Shown here one piece after another: positions 17,007-25,356 of a DNA stretch of 64,000 nt. Source of the stretch: Thomasclavelia spiroformis DSM 1552. GTDB taxonomy: Bacteria > Bacillota_I > Bacilli_A > Erysipelotrichales > Coprobacillaceae. The stretch's first letter is position 1. Each line of letters starts with the position of its first letter. The notes beneath the pieces were generated by a model, which saw nothing but the letters and a program-made list of their open reading frames with translations, made no database searches and was not told the DNA's origin. The position numbers and the translations under genes are program-made. The stretch covers positions 372,001 to 436,000 of the forward strand of contig NZ_CP102275.1 in assembly GCF_025149465.1 (NCBI RefSeq), given 5' to 3'.

Positions 17007-17056
17007 TGAAATAGTAATATAGTTATAAATATTTCATATAATGTGATGGTGATGGA

Positions 17057-17134
17057 ATGTTTACAATTATTGTTTTATTAATTTTTTTGATGATGGGATT
17101 ATTTAAATATTTACGAATAAAAGAAGATAAATAA
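17057..17134 (+). CDS. Candidate 25-residue membrane peptide
   Basis: A short frame: ATG 17057, a hydrophobic stretch of about 15 residues (FTIIVLLIFLMMGLF), then a basic/acidic tail ending KEDK. GGTGATGGA precedes it. Size and shape fit a single-pass small membrane protein, but nothing else supports it. Confidence 0.3.
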   Translation: MFTIIVLLIFLMMGLFKYLRIKEDK

Positions 17135-17144
17135 GTAAAAAAGC

Positions 17145-17173
17145 TTGACTTTAAAAAAGTAAAATGATATCAT
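17145..17173 (+). promoter_or_regulatory. Promoter of the infC-rpmI-rplT operon
   Basis: TTGACT (17145-17150) and TATCAT (17168-17173) with a 17-base spacer. Transcription would begin about 155 bases before infC, leaving a long structured leader. Confidence 0.75.
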
Positions 17174-17179
17174 ACGAAA

Positions 17180-17334
17180 GTAAATGAAAAGTAGTGGAAA
17201 GAAGAAGTGCCTACTTCTCGCCTGATTGATAATATCGATAGGCAAATGTCACTAAGATAGTTATCTTATTGTCAATATGTGGGTACTTAATGTGCTCACT
17301 TTTTATTTAAACTACTAAAATGGAGGTGGCTTTT
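17180..17334 (+). promoter_or_regulatory. Ribosomal-protein (L20-type) leader of infC operon with attenuator
   Basis: The leader holds four successive hairpins: 17203-17218 (AGAAGT/ACTTCT, loop GCCT), 17220-17243 (GCCT/AGGC with inner pairing), 17248-17273 (AAGATA/TATCTT core) and a terminator at 17279-17299. In Bacillus this operon is controlled by L20 binding its leader and causing premature termination. The same position and gene content suggest the same control here. Assignment to the Rfam L20 leader was not tested. Confidence 0.65.
17279..17305 (+). terminator. Attenuator terminator in infC leader
   Basis: GTGGGTAC (17279-17286) pairs with GTGCTCAC (17292-17299, G-T pairs) over a 5-base loop, followed by T5. 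It is placed 30 bases before the infC start, so it can stop transcription before the coding region. Confidence 0.75.
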
Positions 17335-17874
17335 ATTAGCAGATTTGATAACAAAAAACCAAAACAACCAGATGAGTTAGTAAATGAAAAAATTCGTTTT
17401 AAAGAAGTATTGGTAATTGATCAAAATGGAGATCAATTGGGAGTGAAGTCTCGTAATCAAGCAATTGATATTGCATATAACGAAGGTTTAGATTTAGTGT
17501 GTGTTGCACCTAATGCAAAACCTCCAGTATGTCGTATTATGGACTTCGGTAAGTATCGTTTTGAACAACAAAAGAAAGCTAAAGAAATGAAGCGTAATTC
17601 TAAAGTTGTTGCAGTCAAAGAAACACAATTATCTGTAACTATTGATGTTCATGATAAAAATGTAAAATTAAAAAGAACATTAAAATGGTTAGAAGAAGGT
17701 AATAAAGTTAAAGTAGCAATTAGATTTAGAGGACGTCAGTTAGCTCATATGGATCTTGGTAAAAAAGTTATTGATGACTTCGTAGCTGAATGTGCAGAAG
17801 TTGGACAAATTGAAAAACCAGCCAAGCTAGAAGGTAGAACTCTAACTGCAATAATTGCACCAAAGAAAAAATAA
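17335..17874 (+). CDS. infC: Translation initiation factor IF-3, AUU start
   Basis: IF-3 binds the 30S subunit, prevents premature 50S joining and checks start codons. The start is ATT at 17335, 7 bases after GGAGGTGG; the in-frame ATG at 17320 lies upstream of that site and the usual N-terminus begins ISRFDNKK. IF-3 genes commonly use AUU, which lets IF-3 repress its own translation. The 179 residues include the N-domain (KEVLVIDQNGDQLG, NAKPPVCRIMDFGKYRFE) and the C-domain (KVAIRFRGRQLAHMDLG). First gene of infC-rpmI-rplT. Confidence 0.95.
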   Translation: MSRFDNKKPKQPDELVNEKIRFKEVLVIDQNGDQLGVKSRNQAIDIAYNEGLDLVCVAPNAKPPVCRIMDFGKYRFEQQKKAKEMKRNSKVVAVKETQLSVTIDVHDKNVKLKRTLKWLEEGNKVKVAIRFRGRQLAHMDLGKKVIDDFVAECAEVGQIEKPAKLEGRTLTAIIAPKKK

Positions 17875-17891
17875 TTTAGGAGGAACTTATT

Positions 17892-18086
17892 ATGCCAAAA
17901 ATGAAATCACATAGCGGTCTTAAAAAACGTTTAAAAAGAACAGGTAGTGGAAAATTAAAACGTAGTCATGCTTATGTTTCACATTTATCACATAACAAAA
18001 CTCATAAACAAAAGAAACATTTAGCTAAAGCAACTTTAGTTCATGCTTCTGATTATAAGAGAATCAAGTCAAGATTATGTAAATAG
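17892..18086 (+). CDS. rpmI: 50S ribosomal protein L35
   Basis: A 64-residue very basic protein with the bL35 pattern ([26 protein letters not shown]). It is part of the large ribosomal subunit. It begins after TTAGGAGGAA, 17 bases after infC, and is cotranscribed with infC and rplT. Confidence 0.97.
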   Translation: MPKMKSHSGLKKRLKRTGSGKLKRSHAYVSHLSHNKTHKQKKHLAKATLVHASDYKRIKSRLCK

Positions 18087-18108
18087 TTTAAATAGGAGGA
18101 ATATATAA

Positions 18109-18468
18109 ATGGCAAGAGTAAAAGGTGGATATACTACAAGACGTAGAAGAAAAAAAATATTAAAATTAGCCAAAGGTTATTTTGGTGCTAAACATAGATT
18201 ATATAAAACAGCTCATGAACAAGTTATGCACTCATTAGCTTATTCATATAGAGATAGAAGACAAGTAAAAAGAGATATGAGAAAATTGTGGATTGCTCGT
18301 ATTAATGCGGCAGCTAGATTAAATGATATCTCATATTCTAAATTAATGCATGGGTTAAAATTAGCTAATGTTGAAATTAACCGTAAAATGTTATCTGAAA
18401 TTGCAATTTGTGATCCTAAAGGATTTACTGAAATTGTAAATACAGCAAAAAAAGCATTAGAAAAATAA
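18109..18468 (+). CDS. rplT: 50S ribosomal protein L20
   Basis: A 119-residue bL20 with the basic N-terminal extension ([25 protein letters not shown]) that threads into 23S rRNA, and the globular C-terminal part that binds the operon leader in species with autogenous control. It follows TAGGAGGAA and is the last gene of the operon, closed by a strong terminator. Confidence 0.97.
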   Translation: MARVKGGYTTRRRRKKILKLAKGYFGAKHRLYKTAHEQVMHSLAYSYRDRRQVKRDMRKLWIARINAAARLNDISYSKLMHGLKLANVEINRKMLSEIAICDPKGFTEIVNTAKKALEK

Positions 18469-18477
18469 TTATTTGTA

Positions 18478-18506
18478 AACTGTTGGATTATTCCAACGGT
18501 TTTTTA
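18478..18506 (+). terminator. Terminator after rplT
   Basis: AACTGTTGG (18478-18486) pairs with CCAACGGTT (18493-18501) over ATTATT, followed by T6. Confidence 0.9.
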
Positions 18507-18551
18507 TTATGCTATAATATAAATAGATTTTATATATTTGGAGGAATAGCT

Positions 18552-18956
18552 ATGAAAAAAGTAGAGATGAAGGTTTATTTCAAAAATGATATTGAAAAAG
18601 TTTTTAATGTAATTACAAATATGAAAGATTGTTCTTGGCGTAGTGATCTTTCTAAAGTAGAATGTATAGATGATGGAAAATATATCGAATATAACCGTAA
18701 AAATCATCCTACTAAGATTTTAGTTACTGAGTATTTAAAAAATATCCAATTTGAATATGATATTCAAAATGAATATTATAAAGGACATTGGTGTGGACAA
18801 TTTGCACCATTAAAAGATGGAGGATGTGTTATGTATTTATTATTTTATTTTGAATCAGTTTCATTTTTAGGTAAGTTTATAAATGTAGATAAATTTGAAA
18901 AACGATATATCGAGGATTTGAAAAAGGAATTGAATGAGTATAGTATTGATAAATAA
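18552..18956 (+). CDS. SRPBCC/START-fold protein
   Basis: A 134-residue protein with the layout of the SRPBCC (polyketide cyclase/Bet v1-like) fold. It has an N-terminal strand MKKVEMKVYFKNDIEKVFNVITNM, central antiparallel strands, and a long C-terminal helix ending in KFEKRYIEDLKKELNEY. Such proteins bind hydrophobic ligands in the cytosol; no catalytic residue is recognisable. The ATG at 18552 sits after GGAGGAATAGCT; the frame opens 69 bases earlier without a site. TATAAT at 18513-18518 gives it a separate promoter. Confidence 0.75.
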   Translation: MKKVEMKVYFKNDIEKVFNVITNMKDCSWRSDLSKVECIDDGKYIEYNRKNHPTKILVTEYLKNIQFEYDIQNEYYKGHWCGQFAPLKDGGCVMYLLFYFESVSFLGKFINVDKFEKRYIEDLKKELNEYSIDK

Positions 18957-18962
18957 TTTAAT

Positions 18963-19445
18963 TTATTTATTAAATGGATTACATGGTTGATGAGTTTTAA
19001 TATTATAAAATGTTACTTTTTTGGTTTTTGTATCATATATACAATATGTTGGGAAATGATAATGTCCTCGTGGTAAACAAATACTTCCAGGATTAATAAC
19101 TATCATATCATCGATTACTAATGATAAGGGCTGATGACTATGACCAAAGCAAACTGCATTAGCCTTTTTTTGTTTAGCAATAGTAATTAACTGATTGAAA
19201 GTATAGCGATGACCATGCGTGACAAAAAATAATTGATTATCAATTGATATGAGTAATTCATCTGGAATTTTAGTATTATAATCGTTATTTCCTTTAACTA
19301 AGTAAAAATTTGGTAAAGTAATTTTGTCAAAACTTTTATATATATCACCACAATGAATATAGTAGTCAACATGATTGTTTTTTAATAATGTCAGTAAATC
19401 GGTTTTTGAAATATGATGTGAATCAGATAAAATCATTACTTTCAT
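18963..19445 (-). CDS. YfcE/MJ0936-type metallophosphoesterase
   Basis: A 160-residue calcineurin-like phosphoesterase, a cytosolic two-metal phosphodiesterase. Metal-binding motifs are in order: SDSHH (Asp8, His10 region), HCGDI, KGNND, THGHR and FGHSHQP. The C-terminal NPGSICLPRG is typical of the YfcE group. The start follows GGAGGGTTAGAA. It is convergent with the SRPBCC gene and divergent from the ABC transporter genes. Substrate unknown. Confidence 0.9.
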   Translation of the reverse strand: MKVMILSDSHHISKTDLLTLLKNNHVDYYIHCGDIYKSFDKITLPNFYLVKGNNDYNTKIPDELLISIDNQLFFVTHGHRYTFNQLITIAKQKKANAVCFGHSHQPLSLVIDDMIVINPGSICLPRGHYHFPTYCIYDTKTKKVTFYNIKTHQPCNPFNK

Positions 19446-19585
19446 TTCTAACCCTCCTTGTAATATAATTTTAACATTTTAATGATAGAATTTGTATAAT
19501 AATACCAATGTAAAAATGTGACTTCTTTAAGAGATAATTGTTTCATGGTATAATTATAATATGGTATAGAAAGGTAGTGGCAATA

Positions 19586-20290
19586 ATGAATAGCTTTATA
19601 GTTTTTGATAATGTTAAAAAAACATATAAAGTCGGAGATATAGAAATTAATGCATCTGATGGTGTTGATTTTAATATTCAAAAAGGAGAATTTGTAGTAA
19701 TAGTAGGACCTTCTGGGGCAGGTAAAACTACAATCTTAAATCTCCTTGGAGGTATGGATAAAGCAACTAGTGGAAGGATATTAGTTGATGGTAAAGATGT
19801 TGCAAAATATAGTGAAAGACAATTAACTCAATATCGTAGAAATGATATTGGTTTTGTTTTTCAATTTTATAATTTAGTTCAGAATTTAACAGCTTTAGAA
19901 AATGTTGAATTGGCAACACAAATATCAAAAAATCCCTTAGATGTAAAGATGGTTTTAAAACGAGTAGGGTTAGAAAATAGAATGAATAATTTTCCTGCTC
20001 AACTATCAGGAGGGGAACAACAACGTGTAGCAATAGCTAGAGCAATTGCTAAAAATCCTAAATTATTACTATGTGATGAACCAACTGGTGCTTTAGATTA
20101 TCAAACTGGTAAAGCGATTTTAGCTTTACTTAGAGAAATGTGTAATAAATATAAAATGACAGTTATTGTAATTACTCATAATAGTGCTTTGGCTCCAATG
20201 GCAGATCGTATTATTCATTTAAAAAATGGTCGCGTTGCTTCATCAGCTATTAATGAAAATCCTAAACCGATAGAAGAAATTGAGTGGTAG
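19586..20290 (+). CDS. ABC transporter ATP-binding protein (MacB/LolD type)
   Basis: The ATPase that powers the FtsX-like permease encoded directly downstream. The 234 residues contain Walker A GPSGAGKT (41-48), the Q-loop [11 protein letters not shown], the signature LSGGEQQ (140-146), Walker [13 protein letters not shown] (161-171) and the H-loop VITHN. The sequence is of the MacB/LolD group, which drives mechanotransmission rather than substrate passage. ATG 19586 is chosen (usual N-terminus [14 protein letters not shown]); TATAAT sequences lie just upstream. The stop is 2 bases before the permease start. Confidence 0.95.
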   Translation: MNSFIVFDNVKKTYKVGDIEINASDGVDFNIQKGEFVVIVGPSGAGKTTILNLLGGMDKATSGRILVDGKDVAKYSERQLTQYRRNDIGFVFQFYNLVQNLTALENVELATQISKNPLDVKMVLKRVGLENRMNNFPAQLSGGEQQRVAIARAIAKNPKLLLCDEPTGALDYQTGKAILALLREMCNKYKMTVIVITHNSALAPMADRIIHLKNGRVASSAINENPKPIEEIEW

Positions 20291-20292
20291 AT

Positions 20293-23200
20293 ATGAAAAA
20301 AAGAGCTTATGTAAAAAATCAAATTCAAATTATTCGTAAAACTAAAGCGAGATTTTTGTCTATTTTTTGTATTGTATTTTTAGGTGCTGCATTTTTTGCG
20401 GGATTACGTCATACTTCTTCGATTATGGAAATAACTATGGATGATTATTTGAAGAAGTATGAGTATAATGATTTGAATTATATAAGTACTTTAGGTTTTG
20501 ATGAAAGTATTGTTGATAAGATAGCTAAAGTAGATGAAGTTGAAAATATTGAGTATGGAAATAGATTTGATGCTTTAATGGATTTTGAAGATAGTCGAAA
20601 AGGTGTAACTGTTTATACTAACAATGATTTTAAAAATAGCGTTGATAAATTAGAGTTAGTGGAAGGAAGTTTTCCTACGAAAGATAATGAATGTGTGATT
20701 GACTATAATTTCACGACAAGAAATAAGGTCAATGTTGGTGATAAAATAGTTTTATCAAATGATAATGGTGTTAAAGAGTTTGCTGTAAGTGGCTTAGTTA
20801 ATGATACAAGGTATTTTAGTACGGTTGAGCGCGGGACTAATACGCTAGGTGATGGAACTAATGAAGCATTTATTATGATTTTATCTAATGGAAATGAAGA
20901 ATTTGCACTACCAAAAGAGTTATATGATTTACGTGGAAAAATTGTTTTTAATGAACTTAGAGTAACATTAAAAAATCCTAATGACTATAGTATTTTTAGT
21001 GATGAGTATTTGAGGTATAGTGATGATGTAAATAAACAAATTGAAAAGATATTGAATAGTGAAATTGATTTAGTAAATGATAGTTTAGTCATGAATGCTA
21101 ATGATGAACTTGCACAAGGTGAAAAAGATTATGAGGATGCTAAAGCAAAGTATGAAGATGGTGTTAATCAATATAATGAAGGGTTAGTTCAATATCAAAA
21201 TGGGTATAGTCAATATCTTGATGGAGTTAGTGAATATAATAAAGGTTATGATCAATATAGTGATGGATTAAAACAATATAATGATGGTTTAGCGCAGTAT
21301 CAAACAGGTTTGCAACAATATCTTGATGGTGAAAGTCAATATAATCAAGGTTTAAGTAAATGGCAAGAAGGTTTTAAGCAATATCAAGAATTAGTAAATC
21401 AGTATAATCAATTAAGTCAAGTATATAATCAAAAACTTGATGAATATAATCAATATATTGAAGCTGGTATTCCTGAAAGTGAATTGATAGAACTTAAAGA
21501 ATTTTTAAGGGAAACTAGTGAGAAAATGAGTATATTACAAACCACGTATTCTAATTTAAAAAGTGAATTAGATAATAATAAAGCTATTTTAGATGAAAAA
21601 GGTATTGTTTTAAATGAAAATAAAATTTTATTAGAAAATACTAAAAGTAAATTAGATAAATCTAAAATAGAGCTTGATAATAGTAATGCAAAATTAATTG
21701 CATCTAAACAACAATTAGATGATACAAAAATAAAATTAGAAGAATCTAAAAAAATTTTGGATCAAACAAAAATTGATTTAGATAATGCGAAAATACAATT
21801 AGATGATGCTAGAGCAAAATTGAACCAAGGGTATGATGGGATAAAAGATATTCCTGAAGGCGAGTTAGTTACTATTACAAGAGAAGAAAATGCAAGTATC
21901 ATAAGTTATATTTCAACTTGTGATTCAATGAGAGCTTTAGCTCTTGTTTTCCCTTTGATTTTCTTTTTAGTAGCAGCGCTTGTTAGTCTTACAACTATGA
22001 CTAGAATGGTTGAAGAGCAACGAGTTCAAAGCGGAACATTTAGGGCGCTAGGATACGATAAAAAAGATGTCATTAATCAGTATATATTTTATGCTTTTTC
22101 AGCCACTTTTTTTGCAAGTATTATAGGAGTAGTTGCAGGAGTATATTTTTTCCCAAATATTATTTACTATTTGTATCGTATGATATTATTTAATGTTGGT
22201 GCACCGATAAATATAACCTTTGATATGTTTATCTGTATTCAGACATTTGTTATTTCTGTAGCAATAACAATATTAGTAACATATATCGTAGTAAGACAAG
22301 AATTAAGCGAAACTCCAGCTAGTCTACTTCGTCCAAAACCACCTAAAATGGGCAAAAGAATTGTATTGGAGAGAATAACTTTTATTTGGAAAAGATTGTC
22401 ATTTAATCAGAAAGTAACTATGCGTAATATTTTTAGATATAAGAAGCGATTTTTTATGTCTATTGTGGGAATTGCAGGATGCACAGGGTTGATCGTAGTA
22501 GGGTTTGGAATTAAGAATTCAGTTTCCACACTTGCAGATAAGCAATATGGTGAAATATGGACTTATGATGGAGTTGTGGTGTTTGATAAAAATTTAAGTC
22601 AAGAAGATTTATTATTAGAACAAAGTAAGTTTAACGACGTTAAGGGAATTAAAAATAGTGATGCTTTTTATCGGCAAACAGTGACGGTTTCTGGAGATAA
22701 GGAACATTATACAACGTTAGAAATATTTGATAATGATCAAGAATTAAGTAAATATATTAAATTAGAAGATTATAAAACACATGATCGCTTAAAATTAAGT
22801 AATAATGGAGTAATTATTTCAGCAAAGCTTTCAGAATTATTAAGGGTTCAAGCTGGAGATCAAATTAAGATAAAAATTAATAATGATAGTTATCAAGTTA
22901 AAGTTAATGGAGTTATGATGTTGCATTTCCAACACCACATTTATATGACTAAGGAATTTTATCATCAATTAACTGGTAAAGAAGTACTTGATAATTATGC
23001 TTACTTTGATTTAACTAAAAATGCTAATGAGCAGGTAATTAGTGATTATTGTAATAATAATGAAAAAATTAATTCTGTAAATTATATAATGGGTATTTCT
23101 CAAGGTTTTAGAGATCAAATGGGAAGTATTGATAGTGTTGTTATAATATTAATTGCTTGTGCTGGAGCATTAGCGTTTATAGTATTATATAATCTAACAA

Positions 23201-23529
23201 ATATTAATATTCAAGAACGTAAAAGTGAAATAGCTACAGTTAAGGTACTTGGCTTTTATCCAAAAGAGGTTTATGATTATGTATTTAGAGAAAATCGTAT
23301 TTTGGGATTAATTGGGGCTATGGTTGGACTTGTTCTTGGTAAAATTCTTCACATGTTTATTATCAGAACTGTTGAAGTAGAAATTGCAATGTTTGTAAGA
23401 AATGTTAATATATTAAGTTATGTTTATGCTGTTTTGATTACTTTATTTTTTACGTCTCTTATTAATTTTGTAATGCGTAAAGTATTAGATAAAATTGATA
23501 TGGTTGAGTCGTTAAAGAGTGTAGAATAG
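20293..23529 (+). CDS. FtsX-family ABC permease with long periplasm-side coiled coil
   Basis: Large (1078 residues) MacB/FtsX-type permease. One transmembrane helix near residues 20-40 is followed by a MacB-like extracytoplasmic domain. Then comes a long helical segment (about 270-515) made first of seven-residue repeats of the form QYxxGLx (about 290-365) and then of LDxxKxxLDxxK heptads. After it come three helices with the FtsX core (SLTTMTRMVEEQRVQSGTFRALGYDKKDV), a second extracytoplasmic domain and three C-terminal helices (LYNLTNINIQERKSEIATVKVLGFYPKEV). Relatives are putative export/lipid or peptide-resistance transporters. It forms a two-gene operon with the ATPase. Confidence 0.9.
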   Translation: MKKRAYVKNQIQIIRKTKARFLSIFCIVFLGAAFFAGLRHTSSIMEITMDDYLKKYEYNDLNYISTLGFDESIVDKIAKVDEVENIEYGNRFDALMDFEDSRKGVTVYTNNDFKNSVDKLELVEGSFPTKDNECVIDYNFTTRNKVNVGDKIVLSNDNGVKEFAVSGLVNDTRYFSTVERGTNTLGDGTNEAFIMILSNGNEEFALPKELYDLRGKIVFNELRVTLKNPNDYSIFSDEYLRYSDDVNKQIEKILNSEIDLVNDSLVMNANDELAQGEKDYEDAKAKYEDGVNQYNEGLVQYQNGYSQYLDGVSEYNKGYDQYSDGLKQYNDGLAQYQTGLQQYLDGESQYNQGLSKWQEGFKQYQELVNQYNQLSQVYNQKLDEYNQYIEAGIPESELIELKEFLRETSEKMSILQTTYSNLKSELDNNKAILDEKGIVLNENKILLENTKSKLDKSKIELDNSNAKLIASKQQLDDTKIKLEESKKILDQTKIDLDNAKIQLDDARAKLNQGYDGIKDIPEGELVTITREENASIISYISTCDSMRALALVFPLIFFLVAALVSLTTMTRMVEEQRVQSGTFRALGYDKKDVINQYIFYAFSATFFASIIGVVAGVYFFPNIIYYLYRMILFNVGAPINITFDMFICIQTFVISVAITILVTYIVVRQELSETPASLLRPKPPKMGKRIVLERITFIWKRLSFNQKVTMRNIFRYKKRFFMSIVGIAGCTGLIVVGFGIKNSVSTLADKQYGEIWTYDGVVVFDKNLSQEDLLLEQSKFNDVKGIKNSDAFYRQTVTVSGDKEHYTTLEIFDNDQELSKYIKLEDYKTHDRLKLSNNGVIISAKLSELLRVQAGDQIKIKINNDSYQVKVNGVMMLHFQHHIYMTKEFYHQLTGKEVLDNYAYFDLTKNANEQVISDYCNNNEKINSVNYIMGISQGFRDQMGSIDSVVIILIACAGALAFIVLYNLTNINIQERKSEIATVKVLGFYPKEVYDYVFRENRILGLIGAMVGLVLGKILHMFIIRTVEVEIAMFVRNVNILSYVYAVLITLFFTSLINFVMRKVLDKIDMVESLKSVE

Positions 23530-23614
23530 TTAAATTTTATTTATGAATATAGGAATATATTTTTAGGAGTTAATAAAATATTAAAGAAATATTAAAAAAA
23601 TCTAAAAAAAACAT

Positions 23615-23651
23615 TTTGCTATAACGTAAGCCTGGCTTAAGTTATAGCAAA
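23615..23651. promoter_or_regulatory. Large imperfect palindrome upstream of the NlpC/P60 gene
   Basis: Arms of 18 bases (23615-23632 and 23634-23651) match with one mismatch around a single central base. No T tract follows on the plus strand, so it is not a good terminator for the ABC permease. A long T-rich run follows on the minus strand, where no gene would need it. Possible operator or cruciform. Confidence 0.45.
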
Positions 23652-23742
23652 TGATAAAATGTAAACAGCTTTCAAAGGGTGGAATTTTAAATAGAATAGT
23701 AATATAATAATAGATGGATATATTATTGAAAGGAGGTAACGA

Positions 23743-25188
23743 ATGGATATAAATATTAAGACAAAGTTTAAAGATTTGTTTGATGAGTATATTGTTAACC
23801 GTAAAGCTATGTTTATTCCAATTGTAGCTGTAGCAAGTTTTATGTTTGTTGGTTATGCTGCAACTGATAAAGAAAAGCCCGATATTAAATCTAATCAAAT
23901 TGAAGTCCCGTATGGAGAAAAATTAGATTTAAATAGTATTAACATTACTGACAATAAAGATAGCCGTGATTTAATTCACGTTGATGTAGACACTGATACA
24001 TTAAATGTAAATCAATTAGGAACATATGATGTTGAAGTAACTGCTATTGATCAAGGTTCAAATGAAGCAAGAAAAACGATTGAAGTAGTTGTTGTGGATA
24101 ATAAAGAACCTGAATTTGAAATGTTAGGAACTAATGGAGGTTATACTGTAGAAGTTCCAGTAAAAGGTAGTACAGATTTTTCAAGTTATATAAAAGCTTT
24201 TGATAATGTAGATGGTGATGTAACACCATTTATTGAAGCAAGTGCATCATTAAATACTGATGTACCAAGTTTTCAGGATATTACTTTAACAGTAAGTGAT
24301 AGTTCTGGAAATGAAAAAAGTGAAACTTTTACATTTGCAGTAAGTGATTTAGAAGCTCCTGTAATTAACTTTTTACAAGGAGAAACTGTAACTGTTGATT
24401 ATGGTAGTACTTTTGATATAAATAACTATATAAAAGTTGTTGATAATCTTGATGGAGAAATGATACCTAGTGTTGAAGGAAGTATCGATACTTTAAAATT
24501 AGATGAAGTTCAACCGTTAAAATTATCGGTTAAAGATAGTTCTGGCAATATTGTTGAAGGTACATTAAATGTTGTTGTAAAAGATTTATCAGCACCAGTA
24601 ATTACATTAAAAGAAACAAGTATTACTATCAGTGCTGGTGACAGTGTTGATTTTAGTTCTTATATTGTTTCTGCAATCGATAATAAAGATGGTGATGTAA
24701 GAGCAAAAGTATCAATTGATGCACCAGATACAAGTAAAGCAGGAAATAAAACGGCTACATACACTGTAATTGATGAAGCGGGTAATAGAGCAAGTGCTTC
24801 ACTAAATGTTAAAATTAATAAAGTATATAGTGTTGAAGCTGGAAGTAATCCCTATGCAAATACAATTTTATCAGCAGCATATTCTAAATTAGGAACACCA
24901 TATAAATGGGGCGCTGAAGGGCCTAATGCTTTTGACTGTTCAGGATTTGTAAAATGGTGTTATGCAAAAGCTGGAATTTCTTTACCGCATTCATCATCAG
25001 GACAGAAAAATGCAGGTACACAAATTAGTGTTTCTGCTGCTCAACCTGGAGATATTTTGTGGAAATCGGGACATGTAGGAATATATATTGGTGGCGGTAA
25101 ATATATCCATGCACCAAATACTGGAGATGTTGTTAAAATTTCATCGGTTTCTGGTTCGGGATTTGTTTGCGCAGTAAGAGTTAAATAA
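23743..25188 (+). CDS. Ig-like repeat NlpC/P60 peptidoglycan hydrolase
   Basis: A surface enzyme that cleaves peptidoglycan stem peptides. The 481 residues have an N-terminal transmembrane anchor or uncleaved signal (about 21-40), four bacterial Ig-like (DUF5011-type) repeats of about 80 residues (42-118, 122-200, 204-280, 284-358; each ends in a VxDxxGN-like turn), and a C-terminal NlpC/P60 domain (370-481). The catalytic residues are visible: Cys399 in DCSGF, His444 in GHVGIYIG and His456 in YIHAP. The start follows AAAGGAGGTAACG. It is a single gene between a palindrome and a terminator. Confidence 0.93.
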   Translation: MDINIKTKFKDLFDEYIVNRKAMFIPIVAVASFMFVGYAATDKEKPDIKSNQIEVPYGEKLDLNSINITDNKDSRDLIHVDVDTDTLNVNQLGTYDVEVTAIDQGSNEARKTIEVVVVDNKEPEFEMLGTNGGYTVEVPVKGSTDFSSYIKAFDNVDGDVTPFIEASASLNTDVPSFQDITLTVSDSSGNEKSETFTFAVSDLEAPVINFLQGETVTVDYGSTFDINNYIKVVDNLDGEMIPSVEGSIDTLKLDEVQPLKLSVKDSSGNIVEGTLNVVVKDLSAPVITLKETSITISAGDSVDFSSYIVSAIDNKDGDVRAKVSIDAPDTSKAGNKTATYTVIDEAGNRASASLNVKINKVYSVEAGSNPYANTILSAAYSKLGTPYKWGAEGPNAFDCSGFVKWCYAKAGISLPHSSSGQKNAGTQISVSAAQPGDILWKSGHVGIYIGGGKYIHAPNTGDVVKISSVSGSGFVCAVRVK

Positions 25189-25207
25189 CAATTGAATATA
25201 TTTAAAG

Positions 25208-25234
25208 AGGAATCTTCTTACAGATTCCTTTTTT
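25208..25234 (+). terminator. Terminator after NlpC/P60 gene
   Basis: AGGAATC (25208-25214) pairs with GATTCCT (25223-25229), followed by T6. Confidence 0.8.
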
Positions 25235-25356
25235 GTTTGATATGATAGTAAATTTATTGATTTTTATAAATTAGACGATTAAAAATGTATAGGTTTTTTT
25301 TAGTGTTTGTTTTATAATGATAATATATAAAATATTAGAAAGTATTGGTGAAAGAT

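Noticed and set aside
23655-23675. CcpA (cre) site near TGTAAACAGCTTTCA
   Set aside because: It carries a central mismatch and wrong spacing relative to the cre consensus.
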